Of a stretch of DNA of 64,000 nt, positions 29,362-38,005 are shown one piece after another. The notes under the pieces were generated by a model, which saw nothing but the letters and a program-made list of their open reading frames with translations, was not told the origin of the DNA and did no database searches. Both the position numbers and the translations under genes were made by a program. Position 1 is the stretch's first letter, and every line of letters begins with the position of its first letter. The DNA is taken from positions 1,082,322 to 1,146,321 of the forward strand of contig NZ_KB233222.1 of the NCBI RefSeq assembly GCF_000314855.2. Reading direction: 5' to 3'. Source of the DNA: Providencia burhodogranariea DSM 19968. Its GTDB lineage: Bacteria; Pseudomonadota; Gammaproteobacteria; Enterobacterales; Enterobacteriaceae.

Positions 29362-29913
29362 ATGGACTCTCAATTACTTCAATTTTCAGCACATAGTCTA
29401 GAGACTGTTTATATTACTGCAAACACTCATTGAAATAAAAGCATCCTTGGGCCAATTAAAAAGACGGTTTTCTCTTTTATCTTGCATTGAAAGTTACTTT
29501 ACTTATATTTTTAGACTAAAAATTTCTCACTATCTATTTTTACCTCAAGTAATGTCATTCAATTTGAATATAAATTTGGCTTAAAACATCGACAGTTCTT
29601 AGATATATAACGGAAAATAGTTTAATGGCGATAAAAAATAATCGCGCGTTTAATATATGTTGATGAATTATTAAATAATAATAGTTCTTTTTTAGATTGA
29701 GAATATCATAAAAAATGATTAAAAATAATAAAAAAGGTACTTAAAGATAATAGAAAGTGTTTTAAAGATAATGAGATTGATTATTATTTATTTTACTAAA
29801 AGTTATTAATTATCAGTAAATTGTATTTTTTTGTTTTATTATTGTTTTGGGGTTTTAATTATTTTTTAATTAGGCATAATAAAACCATAAATCTTAATCG
29901 CTAAGGAATTAAA
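29362..29913. other. AT-rich ftnA upstream region with a Fur-box-like site
   Basis: No gene. GATAATGAGATTGATTATT at 29767-29785 matches the Fur box GATAATGATAATCATTATC at 15 of 19 positions, about 130 nt before ftnA. In E. coli, Fur activates ftnA by displacing H-NS from such upstream sites; the high AT content here would suit H-NS. Confidence 0.45.
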
Positions 29914-30417
29914 ATGTTAACTAATGACATGATCAGTAAATTGAATGAACAATTAAACCTTGAGTTTTATTCTGCTAATTTATATTTACAAATGAGCGCA
30001 TGGTGTAGTGATAAAGGCTATGAAGGTGCAGCTGCATTTTTAAAAGCACATTCTCAAGAAGAAATGGAACATATGCAGCGTTTATTTGATTACCTTAGTG
30101 ATACAGGTGCACTTCCATTATTAGGCCAAATTGCTGCACCACCAGTAGCGTTTGAGTCAATTGCGGATGTATTTACTCGCACTTATGAGCATGAACAGCA
30201 TATTACAGCTGAAATTAATAAGCTTGCTCATCTTGCAATGACTACTCAAGATTATTCTACATTCAACTTTTTACAGTGGTATGTTTCAGAGCAACACGAA
30301 GAAGAGAAATTGTTTAAATCAATTCTTGATAAGTTGGATATGGTTGGTGAAAGTGGAAAAGCGCTATTCCTATTGGATAAAGACCTAAAAAATATGTCAG
30401 CAGCTACGCACATTTAA
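29914..30417 (+). CDS. ftnA: Non-heme ferritin
   Basis: The 167-residue four-helix protein (E. coli FtnA 165) stores iron in a 24-subunit cage. Ferroxidase-centre ligands are in place: Glu17 ([14 protein letters not shown]), Glu50 and His53 (EEMEHMQR), Glu94, Glu and Gln of the later helix (VSEQHEEE). AAGGAA precedes the ATG. The gene stands alone with its own terminator and a Fur-like site upstream. Confidence 0.96.
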   Translation: MLTNDMISKLNEQLNLEFYSANLYLQMSAWCSDKGYEGAAAFLKAHSQEEMEHMQRLFDYLSDTGALPLLGQIAAPPVAFESIADVFTRTYEHEQHITAEINKLAHLAMTTQDYSTFNFLQWYVSEQHEEEKLFKSILDKLDMVGESGKALFLLDKDLKNMSAATHI

Positions 30418-30431
30418 TATAAAGTATTAAT

Positions 30432-30480
30432 AGGCTCATGAATGGTAGTGATTAATTTCAACATTCATGAGCCTTTTTCT
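30432..30480 (+). terminator. ftnA terminator
   Basis: AGGCTCATGAATG (30432-30444) and CATTCATGAGCCT (30462-30474) form a perfect 13-bp stem followed by TTTTTC. Confidence 0.85.
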
Positions 30481-30604
30481 TTTCATTTTGTGCCAATAAT
30501 CACACCTTAAGCAGCTAAATCGTTTTTTTTGGCAGATAAACGCTATTTCTTCCGTATAATGATTGGCAATGATTCTAAATTCACCTGCAAATTAAGGGGT
30601 TACT

Positions 30605-30991
30605 ATGCCAATTCACCAACTCACATCATCTTGGCGAAAACTAAGTGCTGTGGCTGTCCTGTTTTTAGGTATGTCATTTCAACAAGCATTTGCCCACGCA
30701 CATTTAAAAGATCAACTTCCTGCGGAAGGCGCTGCAATTGAACAGGCTCCTGAGTCAATTACACTGAATTTTTCTGAAGGTATTGAGATTAATTTCACGA
30801 AAGTTAAAGTCACTGGCCCTAATGATACGGTCGTTAAAACGGGTAAGGCGGCATTAGACTCAAGTAACGACACCAAAGTTATCGTGCCTATTGAAGGTAA
30901 ATTAGCCTCAGGGAAGTACGATGTGAATTGGAGTGTTGTTTCAGTGGATGGACATAAAACTAAGGGCGAATATAGCTTCACAGTGAAATAA
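30605..30991 (+). CDS. yobA: CopC-domain periplasmic protein YobA
   Basis: The 128-residue exported protein (E. coli YobA 124) has a signal peptide ending AFA, so the mature chain starts HAHLKDQLPA. An N-terminal histidine with the later DGHKTKGEY segment is the copper(II) site of CopC proteins. The beta-sandwich residues PESITLNFSEGIE and GKYDVNWSVVSVDGH are typical. It begins an operon with yebZ (2-nt gap) and yebY, together thought to handle copper in the envelope. Confidence 0.93.
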   Translation: MPIHQLTSSWRKLSAVAVLFLGMSFQQAFAHAHLKDQLPAEGAAIEQAPESITLNFSEGIEINFTKVKVTGPNDTVVKTGKAALDSSNDTKVIVPIEGKLASGKYDVNWSVVSVDGHKTKGEYSFTVK

Positions 30992-30993
30992 TT

Positions 30994-31890
30994 ATGTCGC
31001 TAGAGACATTTTATACTGTCACCCGTTTTTCTCATTTTGTGGCTGTGATGTTGATGTGTGGAATGTCAATATTCGCAGTCATTCTTAGCGTTGGAACTTT
31101 CAATCAAATCCTGCGTTGCTTTCTCACTAAAGGTATTGTATTTAGCGCGGTGATTACGGCTATAACAACTTTTGGATGGACTGTTGCTCAAGCTGGTTTG
31201 ATGGGGGATGGTTGGGAAGATGCGTTTGATTTTGAAATTTGGTTAGGTGTAATTAATACCACATTTGGGCAAGTTTGGCGCTGGGAATTATTGTGTGCAT
31301 TACTCACATTGGGCGTTGTTTTTATACGGTCGCAAAATGTTAAATTGTATCTTCTGTTAGTACTTTCTGTCGTAATGCTTGGTTTGCATGCTTTGATTGG
31401 GCACGCGGCGATGAATGATGGAGTTGCTGGTAGTCTTCATCGTTTGAATCAATTCATTCACTTGATTAGTGCGGCTTATTGGTTTGGCGGGTTATGGCCT
31501 TTTTTGATTTGTATCCAATTTTTGCGTGATAAGAGAGAGCTTGCTGCTGGATTAGATAAACAAATTTCTCTGAGTATGATCCGTTTTTCTCGGTATGGTC
31601 ATATCGCAGTCGCTGCCGTCTTGATAACCGGTATTATTAGCTCAGTCACATTGTTACCCAACTGGCCGTTTGCCTATTCAGCATCAGAATATCAATCGCT
31701 ACTATGGTTAAAAATTTCATTAGTGGGATTAATGGTACTGCTTGCATTAGTTAATCGCTATATATTAGTGCCTAATATAAAAAGAAAAGGGCGATTACAG
31801 TATTTGATCATTAATAGCTGGATAGAGTTATTATTAGGTACAATGGCTATTTTAGCGGTTGCTATTTTTGCAACCTATCAGCCTGTATAA
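30994..31890 (+). CDS. yebZ: CopD-domain inner-membrane protein YebZ
   Basis: The 298-residue protein with about eight membrane helices belongs to the CopD family (E. coli YebZ 290). Conserved histidines in RFSHFVAVML, HALIGHAAM and HRLNQFIHLISAAYWFGGLWP may carry copper across the membrane. It follows yobA after 2 nt, so the pair is co-transcribed and probably works together. Confidence 0.92.
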   Translation: MSLETFYTVTRFSHFVAVMLMCGMSIFAVILSVGTFNQILRCFLTKGIVFSAVITAITTFGWTVAQAGLMGDGWEDAFDFEIWLGVINTTFGQVWRWELLCALLTLGVVFIRSQNVKLYLLLVLSVVMLGLHALIGHAAMNDGVAGSLHRLNQFIHLISAAYWFGGLWPFLICIQFLRDKRELAAGLDKQISLSMIRFSRYGHIAVAAVLITGIISSVTLLPNWPFAYSASEYQSLLWLKISLVGLMVLLALVNRYILVPNIKRKGRLQYLIINSWIELLLGTMAILAVAIFATYQPV

Positions 31891-31932
31891 TGTTTACCAT
31901 CGTGAATTCGCTGTTTTAACAAGGTAATTTGA

Positions 31933-32280
31933 ATGAAACTGAAATTAGCATTTTGTTCTATGTTGTTAGCTTGCGCTGCTTTTAGTGCAGCAGCGGCTCC
32001 AATCGAGTCAGTCAGTAAAAAACAATTTGGTGATGATTGGCCATTTACTCGAGAAGAAGTCATGCTGGAGTGTAGAAGTAATGGGGCGTTAATTGTAATA
32101 AATCCAGCAACGTTAGTACAATATCCTTTAAATGATGTTGCTAGAAACCAAATGGAGAGGAAAGAAATAAAAGCACAACCAATTGATGTTTTATTAAAAC
32201 CAATTGAGACTGAAAAAAACACCGAAGAGCGCGTGTTACCTCTCAAATTAGCAGCTGAAAAGCTCTGCCAGAATTTTTAA
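31933..32280 (+). CDS. yebY: DUF2511 exported protein YebY
   Basis: The 115-residue protein (E. coli YebY 113) has a signal peptide with cleavage near AAA|AP and the DUF2511 pattern: KKQFGDDWPFTREEVMLECR and two cysteines (CRSNGALI, EKLCQNF) that can form a disulfide. It is the third gene of the yobA-yebZ-yebY group, linked to copper in E. coli. Confidence 0.92.
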   Translation: MKLKLAFCSMLLACAAFSAAAAPIESVSKKQFGDDWPFTREEVMLECRSNGALIVINPATLVQYPLNDVARNQMERKEIKAQPIDVLLKPIETEKNTEERVLPLKLAAEKLCQNF

Positions 32281-32305
32281 TATAAAGATCCTTCAAATTA
32301 ATAGA

Positions 32306-32353
32306 ACGTCATAAGTTATAAGTGAAACGCTTATAATTTATGATGTTTTTTTA
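32306..32353 (+). terminator. Terminator after yebY
   Basis: TCATAAGTTATAAG pairs with CTTATAATTTATGA (one G-T wobble) across a 7-nt loop, followed by seven T. Confidence 0.8.
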
Positions 32354-32516
32354 TTTTATATCGAGCTAGTTTAGAAGTTTATCGCTATTTTTGATATAAA
32401 AACCTTGAATCAATCAAAGAGTTTGATATGACAAAATTAACAAGTAAATTGTGTTAATAATATGTAAAATAGTTGATAACTGGAGTGGTAAGAGTGCGCT
32501 TAGCAAGCTAGTATTA

Positions 32517-32619
32517 AATTGTACTTTGTTACGTCTCAATGGCAAATTTTAGCGCACGGCTCTGCCAGAGCCATTTCCCAAGGCCAGGTAATCGGAATCT
32601 ACCAGGCCTCTTTTTTTTC
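32517..32619 (+). ncRNA. sdsR: Small RNA SdsR (RyeB)
   Basis: The conserved core TTTTAGCGCACGGCTCT and AGAGCCATTTCCC of enterobacterial SdsR is present, then a terminator hairpin (AGGCC-GGTA/TACC-GGCCT) with eight T. The length would be about 103 nt, close to E. coli. CTAGTATT just upstream could be a sigma-S type -10. Synteny next to yebY agrees with E. coli. SdsR accumulates in stationary phase and, with Hfq/ProQ, represses several mRNAs including mutS and ompD. The exact 5' end is estimated. Confidence 0.85.
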
Positions 32620-32642
32620 CTAAAATCAAGCAACTTCATTAT

Positions 32643-32876
32643 TTATGATACTCTCATCACCCAATGATGATTGTCCTTATCATAACGTTGACGGTATAAC
32701 AGCACCGGTTTTTCATTAATCAATGCTGGAATACTGGTATTTTCATCCCAGCCATCTAATTGCATGCAAAATTCAGTATCTGAATCGCAAGGAATACTGA
32801 CGAGATCACTCTTGCTGTCTACCATGATTGCGTCATTGATTTCATAGGAAGATATTTTCAAATTAACTATGCTCAT
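32643..32876 (-). CDS. yebV: YebV-like small protein
   Basis: The start at 32876 (MSIVNLKISSYEINDA) gives 77 residues (E. coli YebV 78). The core IPCDSDTEFCMQLDGWDENTSIPALI and the ending YDKDNHHWVMRV match the family, whose function is unknown. In E. coli, rsmF lies between yebV and letB; here it is absent from that place. Confidence 0.9.
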   Translation of the reverse strand: MSIVNLKISSYEINDAIMVDSKSDLVSIPCDSDTEFCMQLDGWDENTSIPALINEKPVLLYRQRYDKDNHHWVMRVS

Positions 32877-33022
32877 GATACTACCCCTTAATTTTCGTAT
32901 AACAACAGGATAACAACTCAATGAAATTAAGCATAGTATAAATGGAATGCATTTCCAAAATATTTTTTAAGAGACGTGATTGGAAAGGTGTAATGTGTTT
33001 AATACATACACCTTTCTAGTGA

Positions 33023-35362
33023 TTATTTTTTAGGAATGGCAGTACCCCAGTCTAACCAATCTTTTGGTGGCTCTAATTTTAGAATGAAATGCTGATCAGC
33101 ATTAGCTCTTTGCGCAAGAGGTACCGTAGGTGGTGTTGCGAGTGAAATGCCACCTCGGATAAATTGTTGAAAAGTACCACTCTTGATTACGCCGCCAGTT
33201 AGGCCGAAAGACAAGTTATAGCCAGACGATAACCAGAACTCAGTATTATCTCGGATAAGATATTGGTATTCTTTGCCAATTCGAGTAGATACATAAACTC
33301 GGTCGGAAAGCTCTCCCAAATATAGACTTGTCACAGTACCAATTTCAATTCCTCTAAATAGAAGTGGTGTACCGACTTGAATGGAGCCGACTTCGCTTGC
33401 ATCTAAAATAATTGTCAAACCATCTAAATAACGGGAATCAGTAATGTTTGCTGTTTGTAATTCAAATTGGTAACGGTTTCTATTTCCTCGCCCTGGTTCA
33501 GCATTGATATAAGGTTGGATCAGAGTATCAAGGTTGTTGAAGCCAGCGGGGGATAGTTCAGGGCTAACAATAGCAAAACGACTACCACTTTTAGTGAAGG
33601 ATTGGACATATTCAGGATAAAGAATAGCTCGGGCATTCACCTCTCGATTATTGGGAGACAATTTCAACGAATCTATTTGTCCGATATCGATGCCTAGATA
33701 GCGAATTGGCATGCCTTCGGAAAGCTTAGATGCATCATAAGTGGTTAGGGTTACAACACTACCAATTGCTTTTGCAGCAGTCTCTGTTGGATAAAGGGTA
33801 TGCTGTCTGACATTATCAGGAGCAGATGTTTGAATATTGTCAAAGCTAATTGCGCCCCTAATCGCTCGAGTCAGTGGCGCTGCTTGAACTGTTAAGCCAT
33901 TACCATTGAGTTGAACTTTCGCGCCACCTTCAGCCCAAAATACACTTTGATCAGTTAATAAATCTCGATATTGGCTAGAGATGTGAATATTAACGGCAAA
34001 GCCATCTTTTGATGGTTTGATGGAGACGATTTCCCCAACGGTGAATTGGCGATAAAGCACAACTGAACCTGCTTGAATATCAGGAAGCGTATTGGTGTTC
34101 AATGTCAGTGTGGTTGTTGGTGCTGATCCGATTACGCCAGATTTTGCATTATCGTCATTACGGTATAAAGGGAAAGTTTCAGGGAGCGTGTCTTCACCTT
34201 TTCCTGCTATTAAATGAATCCCTCCATCTAGCCATTCTTGTGGGGTTGCGCCTTGAAATTGCACACCATTTAAGCCTAGTTGCACATCCACACGGCTGTT
34301 CGCGACAAACTTACTATCCGCACGAATAAGGTGTCGGTATTCATCTAAAATAGCAATATTGAATGTCACTTTATCATCCAGTAAGTGACGCTGTAACACT
34401 TCGCCTATTTTGATACCGCGATAAATAACGGGCTGACCATTATTGACCCCATAGGTTTCTGGAGACCAAAGAGCCACTTTAAGACTTTCGTTATTTTGTT
34501 GTTCAGAGTTTTCAACATCTTGCTTATTTGGCTGTAATGCAAATTGCTGCCCCTCTTGAGCTGGTGAGCTATTAACAGGGGAGTCAAAGGCAACCGCGCC
34601 ATTAATCATAGCAGAAAGGCTTTCCATTTTAACATTTAAGCCTGAATTAAGATCAAATCCCCCCTCAAAGCCTGATACATTCCAAAATTGACTGTTTTCA
34701 CGCACTAAGTTGGCATAGTTTTTCTTAATAACTGCTGCAATAGAAACTCCTTTGTCATCAGGTAATATTGAGTAATCCGAAATATAACCCACTGGAACTT
34801 TTCGATAATAAATCGGTGAGTTTTCATGAAGAGAGCCAAGATCTTTAGCTGTTAAATAGATTAATAATTGGCCTTCATCGGTTTGTAATTGAGGCGGCGA
34901 GTCTTGAGCAATAAAATCATGCTGTTCTGTTCCCTTACTAGGCTGCATACCAATATAGTTTCCCCCCACTAAAGCATCTAGGCCTGAAACACCGGCTAAG
35001 GATGCTTTTGGTGTGACCAACCAAAATTTTGTACCGGAGGTGAGTGCGGATTTCATGTCTTTATTAATACTCGCCTTGACAATAATTTTCTTCATATCTT
35101 GGCTAATAGTAACAGATTGAACTAAACCAACTTCGACGCCTTGGTAGCGAATAGGCGTTCTGCCTGATACGACTCCAGGGGCGGAAGCAAACTCAATTGT
35201 GACTTCAGTTCCTTGTTCTAACCAGTTTTGAAACAGTAACCAGCCAGCAATAAACGCAGCAACAAGTGGCAACAGCCAAAATGGTGATATACGCGCTCTT
35301 TTGCGTAATATTGCATTTTGCTCTTGTTCAGCAGGTTCATTTTGTTGATTTTGATTTCCCAT
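33023..35362 (-). CDS. letB: Intermembrane lipid transport protein LetB (six MCE domains)
   Basis: LetB is an MCE-family protein anchored in the inner membrane whose stacked rings form a tunnel for phospholipids across the periplasm. One N-terminal membrane helix (about residues 27-45) is followed by MCE domains at about residues 51-145, 164-262, 294-388, 416-510, 533-627 and 648-744, each with the G-PI-Y-G--VG pattern. I count six; E. coli LetB (877 residues) has seven. The 779-residue length fits the loss of one domain. The start overlaps the end of letA by 26 nt. Confidence 0.94.
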   Translation of the reverse strand: MGNQNQQNEPAEQEQNAILRKRARISPFWLLPLVAAFIAGWLLFQNWLEQGTEVTIEFASAPGVVSGRTPIRYQGVEVGLVQSVTISQDMKKIIVKASINKDMKSALTSGTKFWLVTPKASLAGVSGLDALVGGNYIGMQPSKGTEQHDFIAQDSPPQLQTDEGQLLIYLTAKDLGSLHENSPIYYRKVPVGYISDYSILPDDKGVSIAAVIKKNYANLVRENSQFWNVSGFEGGFDLNSGLNVKMESLSAMINGAVAFDSPVNSSPAQEGQQFALQPNKQDVENSEQQNNESLKVALWSPETYGVNNGQPVIYRGIKIGEVLQRHLLDDKVTFNIAILDEYRHLIRADSKFVANSRVDVQLGLNGVQFQGATPQEWLDGGIHLIAGKGEDTLPETFPLYRNDDNAKSGVIGSAPTTTLTLNTNTLPDIQAGSVVLYRQFTVGEIVSIKPSKDGFAVNIHISSQYRDLLTDQSVFWAEGGAKVQLNGNGLTVQAAPLTRAIRGAISFDNIQTSAPDNVRQHTLYPTETAAKAIGSVVTLTTYDASKLSEGMPIRYLGIDIGQIDSLKLSPNNREVNARAILYPEYVQSFTKSGSRFAIVSPELSPAGFNNLDTLIQPYINAEPGRGNRNRYQFELQTANITDSRYLDGLTIILDASEVGSIQVGTPLLFRGIEIGTVTSLYLGELSDRVYVSTRIGKEYQYLIRDNTEFWLSSGYNLSFGLTGGVIKSGTFQQFIRGGISLATPPTVPLAQRANADQHFILKLEPPKDWLDWGTAIPKK

Positions 35363-36575
35363 AAGAATCCCAAATTAAACGACTATCGAGCCACTCGACG
35401 GCGAGTATGGTTAAAATAACAGCGACACCGAAAAATAAAGCAGCGGGGCCCATAGTAAAAGACATTAATTGATCACGATTAATAAGTGACATCATCAATG
35501 CAATAACAAATAAGTCCAATATAGACCAGCGTCCAATCCATGATACGAATTTAAGTAATTTCATCCTTAAAATAGGGTCAATATTACTGTTACGTTGAAT
35601 TGAAAATAGCAGTATGACCATAATCAATATTTTAATGAATGGTACTAAGATACTGGCAATAAATACAATTACGGCAATAGGCCAGTTCCCTGTATTGATT
35701 AATGAAACAACCCCTGAATAGATGGTATCTTCGGTGCGTTGCCCGTTGAGATAAACAATTGAGATAGGCATCAAGTTAGCAGGAAAAAGCAAAACCATGG
35801 CTGCAATGAGTGCGGCCCAAGTTTTTTGAATACTATAAGTTTCCCGTTTATGTAATGGGCGATGACAACGTTGGCAGAGCCCTTGTGAATTAGCAGGGCC
35901 GCTATAGTGACAGGCTTGGCATGATAATGCACCTGGCTCGTGCCCTTGCTCTAGTTTTGGGTAAAAAAAACGCCATAACTGTTCAAGATTAAGATGAATA
36001 AGGATCACCAAGCTGATTAATGTCATTGTGATAAAAGCAATAAAGCCATTTCCTAATAACACTTTTGCATAATCTTGCATTTTTATTGCGGCGATACCAA
36101 GGCCTATCAGGTAGACATCAAGCATCACCCACTCTTTTAAGCGGCCCAAAACTAATAGAATAGGTCGCAAATTAAACCCAAAGCATTTACCAAAATAAAG
36201 ATAGATAATTGAAATTGGTAGAAGCAAAGGGGCTACAATTGCACAAAAAGCCACTATACTGGCTGTTAGTGGGTCCCCTTGCTGATTGATTAGTTTAATT
36301 CCTTCAACAACATTGGCATTGATTTGCGTGCCCAATAAATTGATAGAAATTAAAGGCTGCCAAAAAGCAATGGGCGCTAGCATTATTAGAGTAATTGAGA
36401 GGATAAATAATCGATTTAATGACCAAGAGCGCCCGTCATCAAGTTGACTTCCGCAGCGAGGGCAGATGATAACCTGTTGGGGAGCATGTGGTGGAATCGA
36501 TAATTTGAGATTGCAATAGCAACAGTGTTGCGAAATTATGTCACTATGTTTAATGTGATCCATATATATGCTCAT
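35337..36575 (-). CDS. letA: Lipid transport membrane protein LetA
   Basis: The 412-residue inner-membrane protein (E. coli LetA/YebS 427) is the partner of LetB and probably loads or unloads lipid into its tunnel. Two zinc-ribbon motifs (CCYCNLKL with CPRCGSQL; CQACHYSG with CQRCHRPL) each precede a four-helix PqiA-type transmembrane domain. An alternative start four codons later (MDHIKHSD) is equally possible; no clear ribosome site separates them. Confidence 0.93.
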   Translation of the reverse strand: MSIYMDHIKHSDIISQHCCYCNLKLSIPPHAPQQVIICPRCGSQLDDGRSWSLNRLFILSITLIMLAPIAFWQPLISINLLGTQINANVVEGIKLINQQGDPLTASIVAFCAIVAPLLLPISIIYLYFGKCFGFNLRPILLVLGRLKEWVMLDVYLIGLGIAAIKMQDYAKVLLGNGFIAFITMTLISLVILIHLNLEQLWRFFYPKLEQGHEPGALSCQACHYSGPANSQGLCQRCHRPLHKRETYSIQKTWAALIAAMVLLFPANLMPISIVYLNGQRTEDTIYSGVVSLINTGNWPIAVIVFIASILVPFIKILIMVILLFSIQRNSNIDPILRMKLLKFVSWIGRWSILDLFVIALMMSLINRDQLMSFTMGPAALFFGVAVILTILAVEWLDSRLIWDSYGKSKSTK

Positions 36576-36699
36576 TAATTTGTTTGCTATGCATGTAATC
36601 TAGTGTAAAAAAATTTACGACTAACTGACAACTTGGTAACCTACGAGTTACTCAGAATGTTTAATTTATTGCATCATTTGATTATTACAAGAAAATATT

Positions 36700-37182
36700 A
36701 TGGATAAAAGTAAGTATTATCGCGAGCTTTCAGATAATTTGTCTGCATTATTGGCAGGGGAATATGATCTAATTGCAAGTTTGGCAAACACAAGCGCCTT
36801 GTTGTATGAGCACTTAGATGGTTTAAACTGGGTGGGTTTTTACCTAAGAAATAGGCAGGAATTAGTTCTTGGTCCTTTTCAAGGAAAAATAGCATGTGTC
36901 AGAATACCTTTTGGCAAAGGTGTTTGTGGGACGGCATATAGCGAAAATAAAATCCAACGTGTTGAAGATGTTCATTCTTTCCCAGGTCATATTGCCTGTG
37001 ACGCAGCAAGTAACTCTGAAATTGTACTTCCTTTGGAAATCAATGGTCAAGTTTTAGGCGTTCTGGATATCGATAGCCCAAATTTTAATCAATTCGACCA
37101 AGATGATGAAGATGGCTTAAAATATCTTGTAGACCAGTTGTGCCAACATCTGGCATTGTGTTCGACACCAAATTATCACTAA
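36700..37182 (+). CDS. msrC: Free methionine-(R)-sulfoxide reductase
   Basis: The 160-residue GAF-domain enzyme reduces free methionine-R-sulfoxide using thioredoxin. Cys66, Cys76 and Cys100 (IACVRIPF, GKGVCGTA, HIACDAAS) correspond with constant spacing to the three active-site cysteines of the E. coli protein, and the acidic DIDSP motif follows. In E. coli it is likewise divergent from letA and upstream of proQ. Confidence 0.95.
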   Translation: MDKSKYYRELSDNLSALLAGEYDLIASLANTSALLYEHLDGLNWVGFYLRNRQELVLGPFQGKIACVRIPFGKGVCGTAYSENKIQRVEDVHSFPGHIACDAASNSEIVLPLEINGQVLGVLDIDSPNFNQFDQDDEDGLKYLVDQLCQHLALCSTPNYH

Positions 37183-37293
37183 ATATTGGTATGTTAACTT
37201 AATAGGAACGTGGCAATTGTCTGCAACGCTATTATAATGTCGGCTTGTTCATGCCCGTGCTGGTTGGCAAAATCGTTGTTATCAGGAAATTTC

Positions 37294-37986
37294 ATGGAAA
37301 ATCAACCTAAGTTGAATAGTAGTAAAGAAGTAATCGCATTTTTAGCAGAGCGTTTTCCACGCTGTTTTATCGCTGAAGGCGAAGCTCGTCCGTTAAAAGT
37401 CGGAATTTTTCAAGATATCGTAGAGCGTTTAACAGAAGAAGATGGCATTAGCAAAACGCAATTGCGTTCTGCGCTGCGTATGTACACTTCTAGCTGGCGT
37501 TATCTCTACGGTGTTAAAGAAGGCGCTAAACGCGTTGACTTAGATGGTAATGATTGTGGTGAATTAGAGGCGGAGCATATTACACATGCACGTCAACAAT
37601 TGACTGAAGCAAAAGCTAGAGTTCAAGCGCAACGTGCAGAGCAAAAAGCGCAAAAACGTCCAGCAGCTAAAAAAACAGGTGATAAAAACACCCGCAATCC
37701 GGCCGCAGCGAAAGAAAACGCGCCGCGCCATCGTCAGTCAGAAAATAAAGAACGCCCTCAGAACTCTTCAACAAAACCTCAGCACCGTAATGGTGCCGCA
37801 GCTCCAGAGCAAAAACTGAAATCAGTTACTGATATCCATGCACTACATGTCGGTCAGACTTTGAAAGTGAAAGTGGGTACTAGTTTGATGGACGCATCTG
37901 TGCTGGAAATTGCAAAAGATGGGGTCAGAGTTCAGTTGCCAACAGGAATGGCAATGATTGTGCGCGCGGAACACTTAAAGTTCTGA
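37294..37986 (+). CDS. proQ: RNA chaperone ProQ
   Basis: The start at 37294 ([22 protein letters not shown], ribosome site AGGAA) gives 230 residues (E. coli 232). The N-terminal FinO-like domain at residues 1-120 binds structured 3' ends of RNAs; a basic, low-complexity linker follows, then a small SH3-like domain ([19 protein letters not shown]). It binds many small RNAs; SdsR in this window is a known E. coli partner. prc follows 19 nt later. Confidence 0.96.
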   Translation: MENQPKLNSSKEVIAFLAERFPRCFIAEGEARPLKVGIFQDIVERLTEEDGISKTQLRSALRMYTSSWRYLYGVKEGAKRVDLDGNDCGELEAEHITHARQQLTEAKARVQAQRAEQKAQKRPAAKKTGDKNTRNPAAAKENAPRHRQSENKERPQNSSTKPQHRNGAAAPEQKLKSVTDIHALHVGQTLKVKVGTSLMDASVLEIAKDGVRVQLPTGMAMIVRAEHLKF

Positions 37987-38005
37987 TACGGAGGTCGATC
38001 AGGTC

